Below are positions 7,275 through 17,369 of a stretch of 64,000 bases of DNA, one piece after another. The stretch comes from Bacteroidota bacterium. GTDB lineage: Bacteria; Bacteroidota; Bacteroidia; Bacteroidales; Dysgonomonadaceae. How positions within the stretch are numbered: position 1 is the first letter of the stretch; every line of letters starts with the position of its first letter. The position numbers were made by a program, and so were the translations under genes. Location: positions 1 to 64,000 of the forward strand of contig JAEWQF010000074.1 of assembly GCA_023399295.1 (NCBI GenBank). The letters are read 5' to 3'. A model generated the notes under the pieces. That model searched no databases. It worked only from the letters and a program-made list of their open reading frames with translations, and was not told where the DNA came from.

Positions 7275-9470
7275 ATGTCAACATTACGTTTTAAAGCAGT
7301 AGATGAGGCCTCTAAGAGAGCACCCGTGGAAGTAACCTCACCGGGACAGTTACCGTCGGAGTATTATGGCAAGTATGTCTTTAACCGGACTCAGATGTCG
7401 AAATATCTCTCCAAGGAGACAATGAAAATCGTGCTGGAAGCCATCGACCAGGGTACCACCCTCCACCGCGAAATAGCCGATCATGTGGCTGCGGGTATGA
7501 AGATGTGGGCCATCGAAATGGGCGCAACCCATTACACCCACTGGTTTCAACCCCTCACCGAAGGGACAGCCGAGAAGCATGACTCGTTTATTGATTATAT
7601 AAACGGACCATCCGGTGGCATCATCGAACGTTTTGCCGGCAAGCTGCTCGCACAGCAGGAACCCGATGCCTCCAGCTTCCCCAGCGGCGGCATCCGCAAC
7701 ACCTTCGAGGCGAGGGGTTACACCGCATGGGATCCCTCCTCCCCCGCCTTCATCATCGACGACACCCTCTGCATCCCCACTGTCTTCATCTCCTACACCG
7801 GTGAAGCACTCGACTACAAGACACCGCTGCTCAAAGCACTCTCTGCGGTAGACAAGGCAGCCACGGCTGTCTGCCAGCTCTTTCATCCCGAGGTGAAGAA
7901 GGTATACTCCTACCTGGGATGGGAACAGGAATACTTCCTGGTGGATCAGGCTCTCTATGCTGCCCGTCCCGACCTGAGCCTCACCGAACGGACCCTCATG
8001 GGACATGAGAGCGCCAAGAACCAGCAGCTCGAAGACCACTACTTCGGTGCCATCCCGCCCCGTGTGGCCGCCTTCATGAAAGAGGTGGAGCATGAGGCTT
8101 ACAAGTATGGCATACCCCTCAAGACCCGGCACAACGAGGTGGCACCCAACCAGTTCGAGTTGGCACCCATCTTTGGCGAGACCAACCTGGCGGTAGACCA
8201 GAACCTGCTGGTGATGTCGCTGATGCACCGCATTGCCGCAAAACATCACTTCAAGCTGCTGCTGCACGAAAAGCCCTTTGCCGGCATCAACGGATCGGGC
8301 AAGCACAACAACTGGTCGCTCGGCACCGACACCGGCATCGGTCTCTTCACACCGGGCGGGACAGCCAACGAGAACCTGCTTTTCGTCACCTTCCTGGTGA
8401 ACACGTTGATGGCGGTCTACAAGCACAACGCACTGCTAAAGGCTTCGATCATGTCGGCCAACAACGCCCACCGTCTGGGTGCCAACGAGGCACCACCCGC
8501 CATCATCTCCGTCTTCCTCGGCAAGCAGATATCAGCCGTCCTCGACAAGATTGAGGAGAGCTCGGAGGATGATGACATCACGGTGGATGAACTGAAAAAG
8601 ATGAAACTGGGTATCGCACACATCCCGGAGGTACTGATCGACAACACCGACCGCAACCGCACCTCCCCCTTCGCCTTCACCGGCAACCGGTTCGAGTTCC
8701 GCGCCGTGGGATCGTCGGCCAACTGCTCCTCCGCCATGTTCGCCCTGAACGCCACCGTAGCTGGACAACTCGCCGATTTCAGTAAGGAGATTGAACAGAA
8801 GATGAAGAAGGGGATGAAGAAGGATCAGGCCATCTTCGACACGCTGCGCATCTACATCAAGGAGTCCAAACCCATCCGCTTCGAAGGAAACGGCTACAGC
8901 GCCGAATGGAAGGAGGAGGCCAAACGCAGGGGTCTCGACTGTGAAACAAGCGTGCCGGTGATCTACGACGCATACACCGATCCCCAGACGGTAGATTTGT
9001 TTGAACGGATCGGCGTGCTCAATGAGAAGGAGCTCCATGCCCGCAACGAGGTGAAATGGGAGACCTACACCAAGAAGATTCAGATTGAAGCACGGGTGCT
9101 GGGCGACCTCTGCATGAACCACATCATCCCGGTAGCCACCGAGTACCAGTCGGTGTTGCTCGACAACCTCTTCAAGATGCGGGCGGTCTTCGACAAGGAG
9201 AAAGCAGACCGTCTCTCCAGGGAGGATGCGGCCCTGATAGAAGAGATCGCCGACCACATCTCGGCCATCAAAACAAACGTGGATGACATGGTCGATGCCC
9301 GCAAGGCAGCCAACAAGCTGGAGGATGCCCGCGAGAAAGCGGTCGCCTACCACGACACGGTCAGCACCTACTTCGACACCATCCGCTATCACGTGGACAA
9401 GCTGGAGCTGATCGTCGACAACCAGATGTGGACACTGCCCAAATACAGGGAGCTGCTATTCATCAGCTAA
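7275..9470 (+). CDS. glnN: Type III glutamine synthetase
   Basis: A 731-residue cytoplasmic ligase (EC 6.3.1.2) making glutamine from glutamate, ammonium and ATP. The length and the N-terminal block are those of the GSIII (GlnN) family, not of the 450-residue GSI. Catalytic-core motifs are recognisable: the EQEYFLVD metal/glutamate-binding segment, the RHNEVAPNQFELAP block, the NGSGKHNNWSLGT ATP-binding loop, and the NRTSPFAFTGNRFEFRAVGS segment near residues 457-477. The C-terminal 200 residues are the helical extension typical of GSIII. The gene has its own promoter and is followed by a terminator-like hairpin before gltB, so it may be expressed separately from GOGAT. Ammonium from the adjacent NrfHA would be a direct substrate. 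Confidence 0.97.
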   Translation: MSTLRFKAVDEASKRAPVEVTSPGQLPSEYYGKYVFNRTQMSKYLSKETMKIVLEAIDQGTTLHREIADHVAAGMKMWAIEMGATHYTHWFQPLTEGTAEKHDSFIDYINGPSGGIIERFAGKLLAQQEPDASSFPSGGIRNTFEARGYTAWDPSSPAFIIDDTLCIPTVFISYTGEALDYKTPLLKALSAVDKAATAVCQLFHPEVKKVYSYLGWEQEYFLVDQALYAARPDLSLTERTLMGHESAKNQQLEDHYFGAIPPRVAAFMKEVEHEAYKYGIPLKTRHNEVAPNQFELAPIFGETNLAVDQNLLVMSLMHRIAAKHHFKLLLHEKPFAGINGSGKHNNWSLGTDTGIGLFTPGGTANENLLFVTFLVNTLMAVYKHNALLKASIMSANNAHRLGANEAPPAIISVFLGKQISAVLDKIEESSEDDDITVDELKKMKLGIAHIPEVLIDNTDRNRTSPFAFTGNRFEFRAVGSSANCSSAMFALNATVAGQLADFSKEIEQKMKKGMKKDQAIFDTLRIYIKESKPIRFEGNGYSAEWKEEAKRRGLDCETSVPVIYDAYTDPQTVDLFERIGVLNEKELHARNEVKWETYTKKIQIEARVLGDLCMNHIIPVATEYQSVLLDNLFKMRAVFDKEKADRLSREDAALIEEIADHISAIKTNVDDMVDARKAANKLEDAREKAVAYHDTVSTYFDTIRYHVDKLELIVDNQMWTLPKYRELLFIS

Positions 9471-9516
9471 AAGACATTTCTCTATAAATCAGATAGCTGT
9501 TTAGAAACAGTTTTGG

Positions 9517-9548
9517 AATAGCGGGTAAGTGATTATCTGCTATTTTTT
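9517..9548 (+). terminator. GNRA-capped intrinsic terminator or attenuator between glnN and gltB
   Basis: Arms 9517-9528 and 9533-9544 can form 12 consecutive pairs (two G-U) closed by a GTGA (GNRA-type) tetraloop at 9529-9532, followed by four more T residues. A weaker five-pair hairpin with a T4 tail precedes it at 9497-9514. Located 46 bases after glnN and 17 bases before the chosen gltB start, it could end glnN transcripts or attenuate read-through into gltBD. Confidence 0.7.
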
Positions 9549-9564
9549 GGCAAAAAAATTAAAA

Positions 9565-12500
9565 ATGAATGAGATGAAGCAACCAGAAAATATCTTCCGT
9601 CAACTCAGAGAGTCTGAGAAGAAGTCGCTCTACAGCTTTGACAACGAGCATGATGCCTGCGGTGTGGGTATTGTAATGACCCTGACGGGTGAAAAATCGC
9701 ATGAGATCGTAGAGAAGGGATTGCAGGTACTTGAAAACATGGTGCACCGCGGCGCGGAGAGCGCCGATAAGGTGACCGGTGACGGTGCCGGCATCCTGGT
9801 ACAGATCCCCCACGAGTTTATCCTGTTGCAGGGCATCGCCGTGCCGGCTGAAGGAAGATATGGCACGGGACTGATCTTCCTCCCGAAGGAGGTGGAACAG
9901 AGGGCCCTCTGCCTGCAGGTGATCAGAGAGGTGGTGGCCGAAGAAGGACTCACCCTGATCGCATTGCGTGACCTGCCGGTCAACAGAGATTGTCTGGGTG
10001 AGATCGCCCTTTCAAACGAACCCCACATTGTCCAGCTGTTCCTCACCGGCCCCGGTAGCCGTGAGGAGCTGGAGCGAAAACTATACACCACCAGAAAAAA
10101 AATAGAAAAAACAATCTTTCATTCGGGACTGGGAGTAGACCGGGCTTTCTACGTGGTGAGCCTCTCAACCAAGTTGATGATCTACAAGGGCATGCTCTCC
10201 TCACTTCAATTGCGCGATTACTTCCCCGATCTCTCCCACCCCCACTTTACAAGCCGCGTGGCACTGGTACACTCCCGTTTCAGCACCAACACCTTCCCAA
10301 CCTGGGATCTGGCACAGCCCTTTCGCATGGTGGCACACAACGGCGAGATCAACACCATCCGTGGCAACAGACAGTGGATGCAGAGCCGCGAGAGCGTGCT
10401 CTCCTCTCCCCACTTTCCCGATATGGAGGCACTCTTCCCGGTGGTACAACCACACATGAGCGACAGTGCTTCATTCGACAATGCGCTGGAATTCATGGTG
10501 ATGTCGGGCAAGTCACTGCCTCACGCCATGGCAATGATGGTGCCGGAGAGCTTCAACGACAAGAACCCCATCTCCGACGGGCTGAAAGCGTTCTATGAAT
10601 ACCACAGCATGCTGATGGAACCATGGGATGGTCCTGCCACCCTCCTCTTCTGCGATGGACAGTATGCGGGGGGCATGCTCGATCGCAACGGTCTGCGTCC
10701 GGCACGCTACACCATCACAAACGATGGCTTGCTGATCCTCGCCTCGGAGACCGGCACCCTGGAGATGGAAGGTTCAAACATCAAAGAACGGGGCAGGCTC
10801 AAACCGGGTAAGATGATGATGGTCGACACCTACACCGGTCGCATCTACCGTGATCAGGAACTGAAAGAGGAGCTGGCCTCCGCCTTCCCCTACCGGCAGT
10901 GGCTCAACAGCAACTGCCTTCATCTGGATGAGATTGCCTCCGGAAGAATCATTCACAACGAGGTGCAGCACAGGGAGCAACTGCTCAAAGTGTTTGGTTA
11001 TACCACAGAAGACCTCGATCTGCTGATCAGGCCAATGGCAATGGAAGGCAAGGAGCCGGTCTCCTCCATGGGCAACGACGTCACCCCCGCTGCGTTCTCC
11101 GACAAGCCACAACGGCTCTTCAACTACTTCCGCCAGCAGTTTGCTCAGGTCACCAACCCGCCTATCGATTCCATCCGGGAGGAGCTGGTGATGTCACTCA
11201 CCGGCTACATCGGCGCCATCCACCAGAACCTGCTGCAGGAGATTCCGGCACTGTCGCCCATCGTCCGGATCAAAAGCCCTATCCTGACAAACACCCAGAC
11301 CGACATCCTCACCAACCTGCGGTACAAGGGATTTTCCGCAGCGGTGATCCCCATGCTGTTCGATCCGGAAAAAGGAGCCGAGGGATTGCAGGAGGCGCTC
11401 GACACCCTTTGCCATGCTGTGGAACAGGCCGTGGATGAAGGAAAACACTTCATCGTCCTGAGCGATCGGGGTGTGGATGAGACGCATGCGCCCATCCCCT
11501 CGTTGCTGGCCACCTCCGCGGTGCACCTCTACCTGGTGGAACGACGCAAGCGGATGCAGATCGACATCGTGGTGGAGAGCGCCGAGCCACGGGAGGTGAT
11601 GCACTTCGCACTGCTGTTCGGATTCGGTGCCAATGCGGTGAACCCCTACCTGGTCTTTGCCGAACTGGCTCAACAGGTGAAGAATGGAGCGCTTCAGCTC
11701 GATGTCGATACGGCGAAGAAGAACTACATCAAGGCGGTGAACAAAGGGTTGTTGAAGGTGCTTTCCAAGATGGGCAACTCCACCCTGCGCAGTTATCGGG
11801 GCGCCCATATCTTCGAGGCGCTCGGCATCTCCGCCACCCTGCTCGACCGCTATTTCAGGGGCATCTCCTCCAAGATCGGCGGCATTGGCCTGGAAGAGGT
11901 GGCACAGGAGGTGCTGCAACCCCACCACCAGGCTTTCCATCAGGAGGTGAATGAACCGTTTCACCTGCCCAACATGGGTCAGTATGCCTACCGCATCGAA
12001 GGGGAGCACCATGCCTGGAACCCCGAGACGGTGGCACGGCTGCAGATAGCCACCCGCACCGGAAACTATGAGCTCTTCAGGGAATACACCCGGTTGGTGA
12101 ATGAGAAGGAGAAACCGGCATTCATCCGTGACATGATCGATTTTGGAACCAATCCCATTGATCTGGCGGAGGTGGAGCCGGCTGAAAAGATCATGAAACG
12201 TTTTTGCACGGGTGCCATGTCGTACGGATCCATCAGCCGCGAGGCACACGAAGCACTGGCCATCGCGATGAACTTGATCGGCGGGCGCAGCAACACCGGT
12301 GAGGGGGGAGAAGATCCCGCACGCTTCCTGCCGCAGGAGGATGGACTATCCCGCAGGAGCGCCATCAAACAGATCGCCTCGGGACGCTTCGGCGTCACCA
12401 CCGAGTACCTTGTCAACGCCGACGAGCTGCAGATCAAGATTGCACAGGGTGCCAAGCCGGGCGAGGGGGGACAGCTGCCGGGCTACAAGGTGGATCAGAT

Positions 12501-14109
12501 CATCGCCAAAACACGCCACTCCATTCCCGGCATCTCGCTCATCTCTCCCCCGCCCCACCACGACATCTACTCGATTGAAGACCTGGCGCAGCTCATCTTC
12601 GACCTGCGCAATGTGAACCCGCAGGCGGTCATCAGTGTGAAGCTGGTGTCGGAAAGTGGCGTGGGTACCATTGCTGCCGGTGTGGCCAAAGCAAAGGCCG
12701 ACCTGATCGTGATCAGTGGCGCCGAGGGGGGTACCGGTGCCAGCCCCTCGAGCTCCATCAAGCATGCAGGCCTCCCACTGGAGATCGGACTGGCCGAGAC
12801 ACAACAGACGCTGGTGATCAACAACCTGCGGGGCATGGTGACGTTGCAGACCGACGGCCAGCTGAAGACAGGCCGTGACATCGTGATCGCCGCGATGCTG
12901 GGTGCCGAGGAGTATGGCTTTGCCACCAGCGCCCTCATCGTGCTGGGCTGCGTCATGATGCGCAAATGCCACCTCAACACCTGTCCGGTGGGTGTCGCCA
13001 CCCAGGATGCGGAACTGCGCAAACGGTTCGTGGGCAGGTATGAATACCTTGTCAACTACTTCCGTTTCTTGGCGGAGGATGTGCGGGAACAGCTCGCCGC
13101 AATGGGCTTTCGTTCTCTCGACGAGATCGTCGGCAGGGCCGACCTGTTGCAGCGCAAGCATTATCCCGATCTGCCAAAGACGGAGAAGATCGATCTCAGC
13201 CGCATCACCTTCTTCCCGGAGGAGGGTCTGCGTCATGCCCTCCGCAAGAGGGGTGATCGCCATCAGCTACCGGATGAGCTGACCGACCGGAGGCTCCTCG
13301 CAGAGGCTCTCCAGGCAATCGAGTTGCGGCAACCGGTGGGCATCAAGACGAAGATACGCAACACCGACCGCACCACCGGTGCGATGCTTTCGGGTGAGAT
13401 AGCCCGTCGTTACGGTCACCAGGGACTGCCCGACCACACCCTCTCCGTCTGGTTCGAAGGGTCGGCAGGCCAGAGCTTCGGCGCCTTTCTGGTGAAGGGT
13501 GTCACCTTCTACCTCCATGGCGACACCAACGACTACCTCGGCAAGGGACTCTCCGGAGGCCAGATCGTGGTGACCCCGCCTCGTGGTAGCACCTTCACGG
13601 CCGAAGAGAACATCATCTGTGGCAACACCACGCTCTACGGCGCCACCTCCGGCGCAGTTTTCATCAACGGTGTGGCGGGTGAACGCTTCGCCGTCCGCAA
13701 CTCGGGAGCGCTGGCCGTGGTGGAAGGTGCCGGAGACCACTGCTGCGAGTACATGACGGGAGGTTGTGTGGTGGTGCTGGGAGCGGTGGGTCGTAACTTC
13801 GCCGCCGGCATGAGCGGGGGTGTGGCCTATGTTTTGGATGAGGAGGGCGACTTCGATTATCATTGCAACATGGAGATGGTGGAGCTCTCCCTGGTGGAGG
13901 AGCTCGCCGACATCCGTGAGCTGAAAGAGATGGTCGAGAAACACCACCAGTACACCCAGAGCGAGAATGCCGAGCGCATACTGGCTGAATGGGACCGTTA
14001 CCAGGAGAAATTCATCAAGGTGACTCCCATCGAATACAAGAAGGTATTGCAGGAGCGCAAGATTGCAGAGCTGGAGCGCAAGATCGCCGTGGTGGAGAGA
14101 GATTATTAA
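9565..14109 (+). CDS. gltB: Glutamate synthase (GOGAT) large subunit
   Basis: A 1514-residue cytoplasmic enzyme that converts glutamine and 2-oxoglutarate to two glutamates, with reducing power from GltD. Domains in order: N-terminal class II glutamine amidotransferase (about 32-420) whose nucleophile is C32 in DACGVG, exposed after removal of a 31-residue propeptide; central domain (about 470-760); FMN-binding synthase domain (about 820-1190) with the GGRSNTGEGGEDPAR and GAEGGTGASP motifs; the 3Fe-4S ligands in CVMMRKCHLNTCPVG; and the C-terminal glycine-repeat beta-helix (about 1260-1500). I chose the ATG at 9565 because a frame start at 9529 would run back through the terminator hairpin and add residues atypical for a propeptide. 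gltD follows after 37 bases. Confidence 0.96.
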   Translation: MNEMKQPENIFRQLRESEKKSLYSFDNEHDACGVGIVMTLTGEKSHEIVEKGLQVLENMVHRGAESADKVTGDGAGILVQIPHEFILLQGIAVPAEGRYGTGLIFLPKEVEQRALCLQVIREVVAEEGLTLIALRDLPVNRDCLGEIALSNEPHIVQLFLTGPGSREELERKLYTTRKKIEKTIFHSGLGVDRAFYVVSLSTKLMIYKGMLSSLQLRDYFPDLSHPHFTSRVALVHSRFSTNTFPTWDLAQPFRMVAHNGEINTIRGNRQWMQSRESVLSSPHFPDMEALFPVVQPHMSDSASFDNALEFMVMSGKSLPHAMAMMVPESFNDKNPISDGLKAFYEYHSMLMEPWDGPATLLFCDGQYAGGMLDRNGLRPARYTITNDGLLILASETGTLEMEGSNIKERGRLKPGKMMMVDTYTGRIYRDQELKEELASAFPYRQWLNSNCLHLDEIASGRIIHNEVQHREQLLKVFGYTTEDLDLLIRPMAMEGKEPVSSMGNDVTPAAFSDKPQRLFNYFRQQFAQVTNPPIDSIREELVMSLTGYIGAIHQNLLQEIPALSPIVRIKSPILTNTQTDILTNLRYKGFSAAVIPMLFDPEKGAEGLQEALDTLCHAVEQAVDEGKHFIVLSDRGVDETHAPIPSLLATSAVHLYLVERRKRMQIDIVVESAEPREVMHFALLFGFGANAVNPYLVFAELAQQVKNGALQLDVDTAKKNYIKAVNKGLLKVLSKMGNSTLRSYRGAHIFEALGISATLLDRYFRGISSKIGGIGLEEVAQEVLQPHHQAFHQEVNEPFHLPNMGQYAYRIEGEHHAWNPETVARLQIATRTGNYELFREYTRLVNEKEKPAFIRDMIDFGTNPIDLAEVEPAEKIMKRFCTGAMSYGSISREAHEALAIAMNLIGGRSNTGEGGEDPARFLPQEDGLSRRSAIKQIASGRFGVTTEYLVNADELQIKIAQGAKPGEGGQLPGYKVDQIIAKTRHSIPGISLISPPPHHDIYSIEDLAQLIFDLRNVNPQAVISVKLVSESGVGTIAAGVAKAKADLIVISGAEGGTGASPSSSIKHAGLPLEIGLAETQQTLVINNLRGMVTLQTDGQLKTGRDIVIAAMLGAEEYGFATSALIVLGCVMMRKCHLNTCPVGVATQDAELRKRFVGRYEYLVNYFRFLAEDVREQLAAMGFRSLDEIVGRADLLQRKHYPDLPKTEKIDLSRITFFPEEGLRHALRKRGDRHQLPDELTDRRLLAEALQAIELRQPVGIKTKIRNTDRTTGAMLSGEIARRYGHQGLPDHTLSVWFEGSAGQSFGAFLVKGVTFYLHGDTNDYLGKGLSGGQIVVTPPRGSTFTAEENIICGNTTLYGATSGAVFINGVAGERFAVRNSGALAVVEGAGDHCCEYMTGGCVVVLGAVGRNFAAGMSGGVAYVLDEEGDFDYHCNMEMVELSLVEELADIRELKEMVEKHHQYTQSENAERILAEWDRYQEKFIKVTPIEYKKVLQERKIAELERKIAVVERDY

Positions 14110-14146
14110 CCTGTTCCCCGGAAAAGGAACACAACAAAAAGATTGC

Positions 14147-15580
14147 ATGGGTAATCCAAAAGCATTTATGACGACCGGCAGAAAAGTTGCCGGATACCGT
14201 CCACTGAGCGAACGCATATATGACCAGGCGGAGGTGGAGCAGACCCTCAACAGGGAAGACCGACGTGAACAGGCATCCCGCTGTATGGACTGCGGCATCC
14301 CCTTCTGCCACTGGGCCTGCCCCCTGGGCAACAAGATGCCTGAATGGCAGGACCACATCTATCGTGGAGACTGGAAAAAAGGGGTGGAGGTACTGCACGA
14401 GACCAACAACTTCCCCGAGTTCACCGGCCGTGTCTGCCCCGCTCCCTGTGAGAAGTCGTGTGTGCTGGCACTGCATGAGGCACCGGTGACAATCCGTGAA
14501 AACGAGGCTTCGGTGACCGAGGTGGCTTTCATGGAGGGGATGATCAAAGCGCTGCCGCCTAAACGACGCACCGGCAGACGTGTCGCTGTGATCGGCTCGG
14601 GACCGGCGGGACTGGCCGCGGCACAACAGCTGAACCGCAAGGGACACAGCGTCACGGTCTACGAGCGGGACAAGAGTCCGGGTGGACTGCTCCGCTATGG
14701 CATCCCCAACTTCAAGCTGAGCAAGAAAGTGATCGACAGGCGTCTGGCATTGCTCCGTGAAGAGGGGATCGAGTTCGTCACCGGCACCGAGATCGGGAGA
14801 GACATCACCGGCAGTGAGATCATGGAGCGCTACGACGCGGTATGCCTGGCCGTAGGTGCGGGCAAACCAAGAGACATCTCACCGGAGGGACGCGACCTCA
14901 AAGGAATCTACTTCGCGATGGACTTTCTCTCACAACAGATACGACACCTCCAGGGAGAGTTGGCACCCACGGAGGAGCGAATCACTGCCGCAGGCAAACA
15001 TGTGCTTGTAATTGGTGGTGGTGACACCGGCTCCGACTGCGTGGGCACAGCCATCCGACAGGGTGCCCTGAGCGTCACCCAGATCGAGATCATGCCCAAA
15101 CCACCAGTGGGTCACAACCCCGCCACCCCCTGGCCCAACCCTTATCCGCAGGTGCTTCGCACCTCCTCCTCCCACGAGGAGGGATGCACCCGTCGTTGGC
15201 AGATCAACACACTCGCCTTCCATGGAGAAGAGGGAGCGGTGCAGGCAGCCACGATAGAGGAAATCAGCTGGGAGAAGGATGAGAAAAACCGTTTCACAAT
15301 GGTCTCCTCCGGTAATCGTGAAACCATCCCGGCACAGCTGGTGCTGTTGGCCCTCGGCTTCGTGCATCCCGTGCAGGAGGGACTGCTCAATGAGCTGGGT
15401 GTGGCCTACGATGTGCGTGGCAACGTGTCGGTGGACAAGGGGCATGCCAGCAGCGTGGCACGGGTTTTTGCCACTGGCGATGCCATGATGGGCGCCAGCC
15501 TCGTGGTGAAGGCGATCGCCTCGGGTCGCAAGGTCGCCGAGGATATCCACCGACTGTTGCAAAACAACGAAAAAATATAA
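14147..15580 (+). CDS. gltD: Glutamate synthase small subunit
   Basis: A 477-residue flavoprotein that oxidises NAD(P)H and passes electrons through 4Fe-4S clusters to GltB. The N-terminal cysteine-rich region (residues about 38-110) has the motifs CMDCGIPFCHWACPLGN and CPAPCEKSC. A first dinucleotide-binding fold for FAD follows at about 147-180 (VIGSGPAGLAAAQ), and a second Rossmann fold for NAD(P)H at about 285-310 (VIGGGDTGSDC). The C-terminal ATGD motif closes the FAD site. An open frame reaches back to 14063 inside gltB, but homology begins at GNPKAF, so the ATG at 14147 was chosen. A short hairpin (14112-14131) lies in the gap after gltB but has no T-tract, so cotranscription is expected. 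Confidence 0.96.
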   Translation: MGNPKAFMTTGRKVAGYRPLSERIYDQAEVEQTLNREDRREQASRCMDCGIPFCHWACPLGNKMPEWQDHIYRGDWKKGVEVLHETNNFPEFTGRVCPAPCEKSCVLALHEAPVTIRENEASVTEVAFMEGMIKALPPKRRTGRRVAVIGSGPAGLAAAQQLNRKGHSVTVYERDKSPGGLLRYGIPNFKLSKKVIDRRLALLREEGIEFVTGTEIGRDITGSEIMERYDAVCLAVGAGKPRDISPEGRDLKGIYFAMDFLSQQIRHLQGELAPTEERITAAGKHVLVIGGGDTGSDCVGTAIRQGALSVTQIEIMPKPPVGHNPATPWPNPYPQVLRTSSSHEEGCTRRWQINTLAFHGEEGAVQAATIEEISWEKDEKNRFTMVSSGNRETIPAQLVLLALGFVHPVQEGLLNELGVAYDVRGNVSVDKGHASSVARVFATGDAMMGASLVVKAIASGRKVAEDIHRLLQNNEKI

Positions 15581-15599
15581 ACGTTAAACTGTCTGGGTT

Positions 15600-15653
15600 A
15601 TTGGTTCCTGGTTCAGAAACATCAAACATTGAACTTTGAACCAAAAAACCAAT
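15600..15653 (+). repeat. Two-part inverted repeat in the gltD-asnB gap
   Basis: Outer arms 15600-15606/15647-15653 (7 pairs) and inner arms 15610-15615/15637-15642 (6 pairs) form an interrupted hairpin. It lies between the gltD stop and the asnB start. No T-run follows, so it looks more like a leader structure or mRNA-stability element than a terminator. Confidence 0.45.
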
Positions 15654-15689
15654 CAGGCTACCAACTTACCAACCAAACAACTTACAACC

Positions 15690-17369
15690 ATGTGTGGAAT
15701 CGTCTGTACATTCAATATAAAACGAGAAGAGGAGCAACTGCGGCCGCAATTGCTGGAGATGGCTAAAAAGGTGCGTCACAGGGGACCCGACTGGTCGGGC
15801 ATCTTCAGTTGCAACCGTGCCATTCTGGCACACGAACGTCTGGCGATCGTCGATCCGGCTTCGGGTAAGCAACCGCTGGTAAGCAGTGACGGTAAGCTGG
15901 TGCTGGCAGTGAACGGTGAGATCTACAACCACCGGGAGATACGAAAGCGGTACGAAGGGATCTATGCGTTTCAGACCGAGTCGGACTGCGAGGTGATCCT
16001 GCCGCTCTACCGCGAACTGGGGCCCCACTTCCTGGAGGAGCTGAACGGCATCTTCGCTTTTGCCCTCTACGACATGGAGAAGGATGTCTATCTGATCGGG
16101 CGTGACCACTTCGGCATCATCCCCCTCTACCAGGGGTGGGACCACGATGGCGCCTATTGGGTGGCCTCGGAGCTGAAAGCACTGGAGGGCTACTGTCACA
16201 TCATTGAGGAGTTTCCACCGGCACACTCCTATTACAGTAGCGATGGAGAAACGAAAAAGTGGTACCAGCGCGAGTGGTCCGACTACGAAGCGGTGAAGGA
16301 AAACAGTTCCGATGTGAACCAGTTGCGGGAAGCACTCGAGTCGGCCGTACAACGACAGTTGATGAGTGATGTGCCCTATGGGGTTTTGCTCTCGGGAGGA
16401 CTCGATTCCTCCATCATCTCGGCTGTCGCCAAACGGTTTGCCTCCCGAAGGATTGAGAGTGACAACATGGAGGATGCCTGGTGGCCCCAACTCCACTCTT
16501 TCGCCATCGGCCTGAAGGAATCACCCGACCTGGCAGCAGCCAGGAAGGTGGCGGCCCATATCGGTTCGGTACACCACGAGCTGGAGTACACCATCCGTGA
16601 AGGACTCGACGCCATCCGTGATGTGATCTACCACATCGAGACCTACGACGTGACCACCGTGCGAGCCAGCACCCCGATGTACCTGATTGCCCGCTTCATC
16701 AAGTCGATGGGAGTCAAGATGGTGCTTTCGGGCGAGGGTGCCGATGAGATCTTCGGCGGTTACCTCTATTTCCACAAGGCACCCAACGCGGAGGAGTTTC
16801 ACAAGGAGACGGTACGCAAGCTGGGCAAGCTGCACCAGTACGACTGCCTTCGAGCCAACAAATCGCTCGCCTCCTGGGGAGTGGAAGGACGGGTTCCTTT
16901 TCTCGACAAGGAGTTTCTTGATGTGGCGATGCGCCTCAACCCGAAGGATAAGATGGCCGGTAATGGCAAGATTGAAAAGCACATCCTGCGCGAAGCATTT
17001 GCCGATTACCTGCCCGCAGAGGTGGCCTGGCGTCAGAAGGAACAGTTCTCCGACGGAGTTGGCTACGGTTGGATCGACACCCTCAAAGAGATCGCCAACA
17101 GGGAGGTAAGCGACGAGCAGATGCGGAGTGTGCATTATCGCTTCCCCATCAACCCTCCCCTGAGCAAGGAGGAGTACCTCTACCGCTCCATCTTCGCCGA
17201 ACACTTCCCCTCCGACAGTGCCGCCCGCTGTGTCCCATCGGTGCCCTCGGTAGCCTGTAGCACCCCCGTGGCACTGGAGTGGGACGAGGCATTTCGAAAA
17301 AATGCGGACCCTTCGGGCAGGGTGGTGTCATCTGTACACATAAATCCCTCAACAAATGTTGTTATTTGA
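15690..17369 (+). CDS. asnB: Glutamine-hydrolysing asparagine synthetase B
   Basis: A 559-residue cytoplasmic enzyme (EC 6.3.5.4) making asparagine from aspartate, glutamine and ATP. The start is fixed by chemistry: C2, immediately after the initiator Met in MCGIVC, is the glutaminase nucleophile, so the upstream in-frame ATG at 15636 is not used. The N-terminal class II amidotransferase domain (2-about 195) includes RGPDWSG and the AVNGEIYNH segment. The synthetase domain has the PP-loop SGGLDSS at 235-241 and the SGEGADEIFGGY motif. The C-terminal tail is long and low in motifs. It follows gltD after 109 bases on the same strand, extending the glutamine/glutamate block. It ends in a terminator hairpin. 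Confidence 0.95.
   Translation: MCGIVCTFNIKREEEQLRPQLLEMAKKVRHRGPDWSGIFSCNRAILAHERLAIVDPASGKQPLVSSDGKLVLAVNGEIYNHREIRKRYEGIYAFQTESDCEVILPLYRELGPHFLEELNGIFAFALYDMEKDVYLIGRDHFGIIPLYQGWDHDGAYWVASELKALEGYCHIIEEFPPAHSYYSSDGETKKWYQREWSDYEAVKENSSDVNQLREALESAVQRQLMSDVPYGVLLSGGLDSSIISAVAKRFASRRIESDNMEDAWWPQLHSFAIGLKESPDLAAARKVAAHIGSVHHELEYTIREGLDAIRDVIYHIETYDVTTVRASTPMYLIARFIKSMGVKMVLSGEGADEIFGGYLYFHKAPNAEEFHKETVRKLGKLHQYDCLRANKSLASWGVEGRVPFLDKEFLDVAMRLNPKDKMAGNGKIEKHILREAFADYLPAEVAWRQKEQFSDGVGYGWIDTLKEIANREVSDEQMRSVHYRFPINPPLSKEEYLYRSIFAEHFPSDSAARCVPSVPSVACSTPVALEWDEAFRKNADPSGRVVSSVHINPSTNVVI

Noticed and set aside
11194..12249. Long minus-strand frames opposite gltB (also 12346-13263 and 13267-14358)
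   Set aside because: Shadows of a certain gene; their composition (Leu/His/Gly/Val-rich) reflects reversed codons.
14063..14146. Upstream extension of gltD overlapping gltB
   Set aside because: No similarity to GltD before the Met at 14147; the extension is gltB sequence read in another frame.
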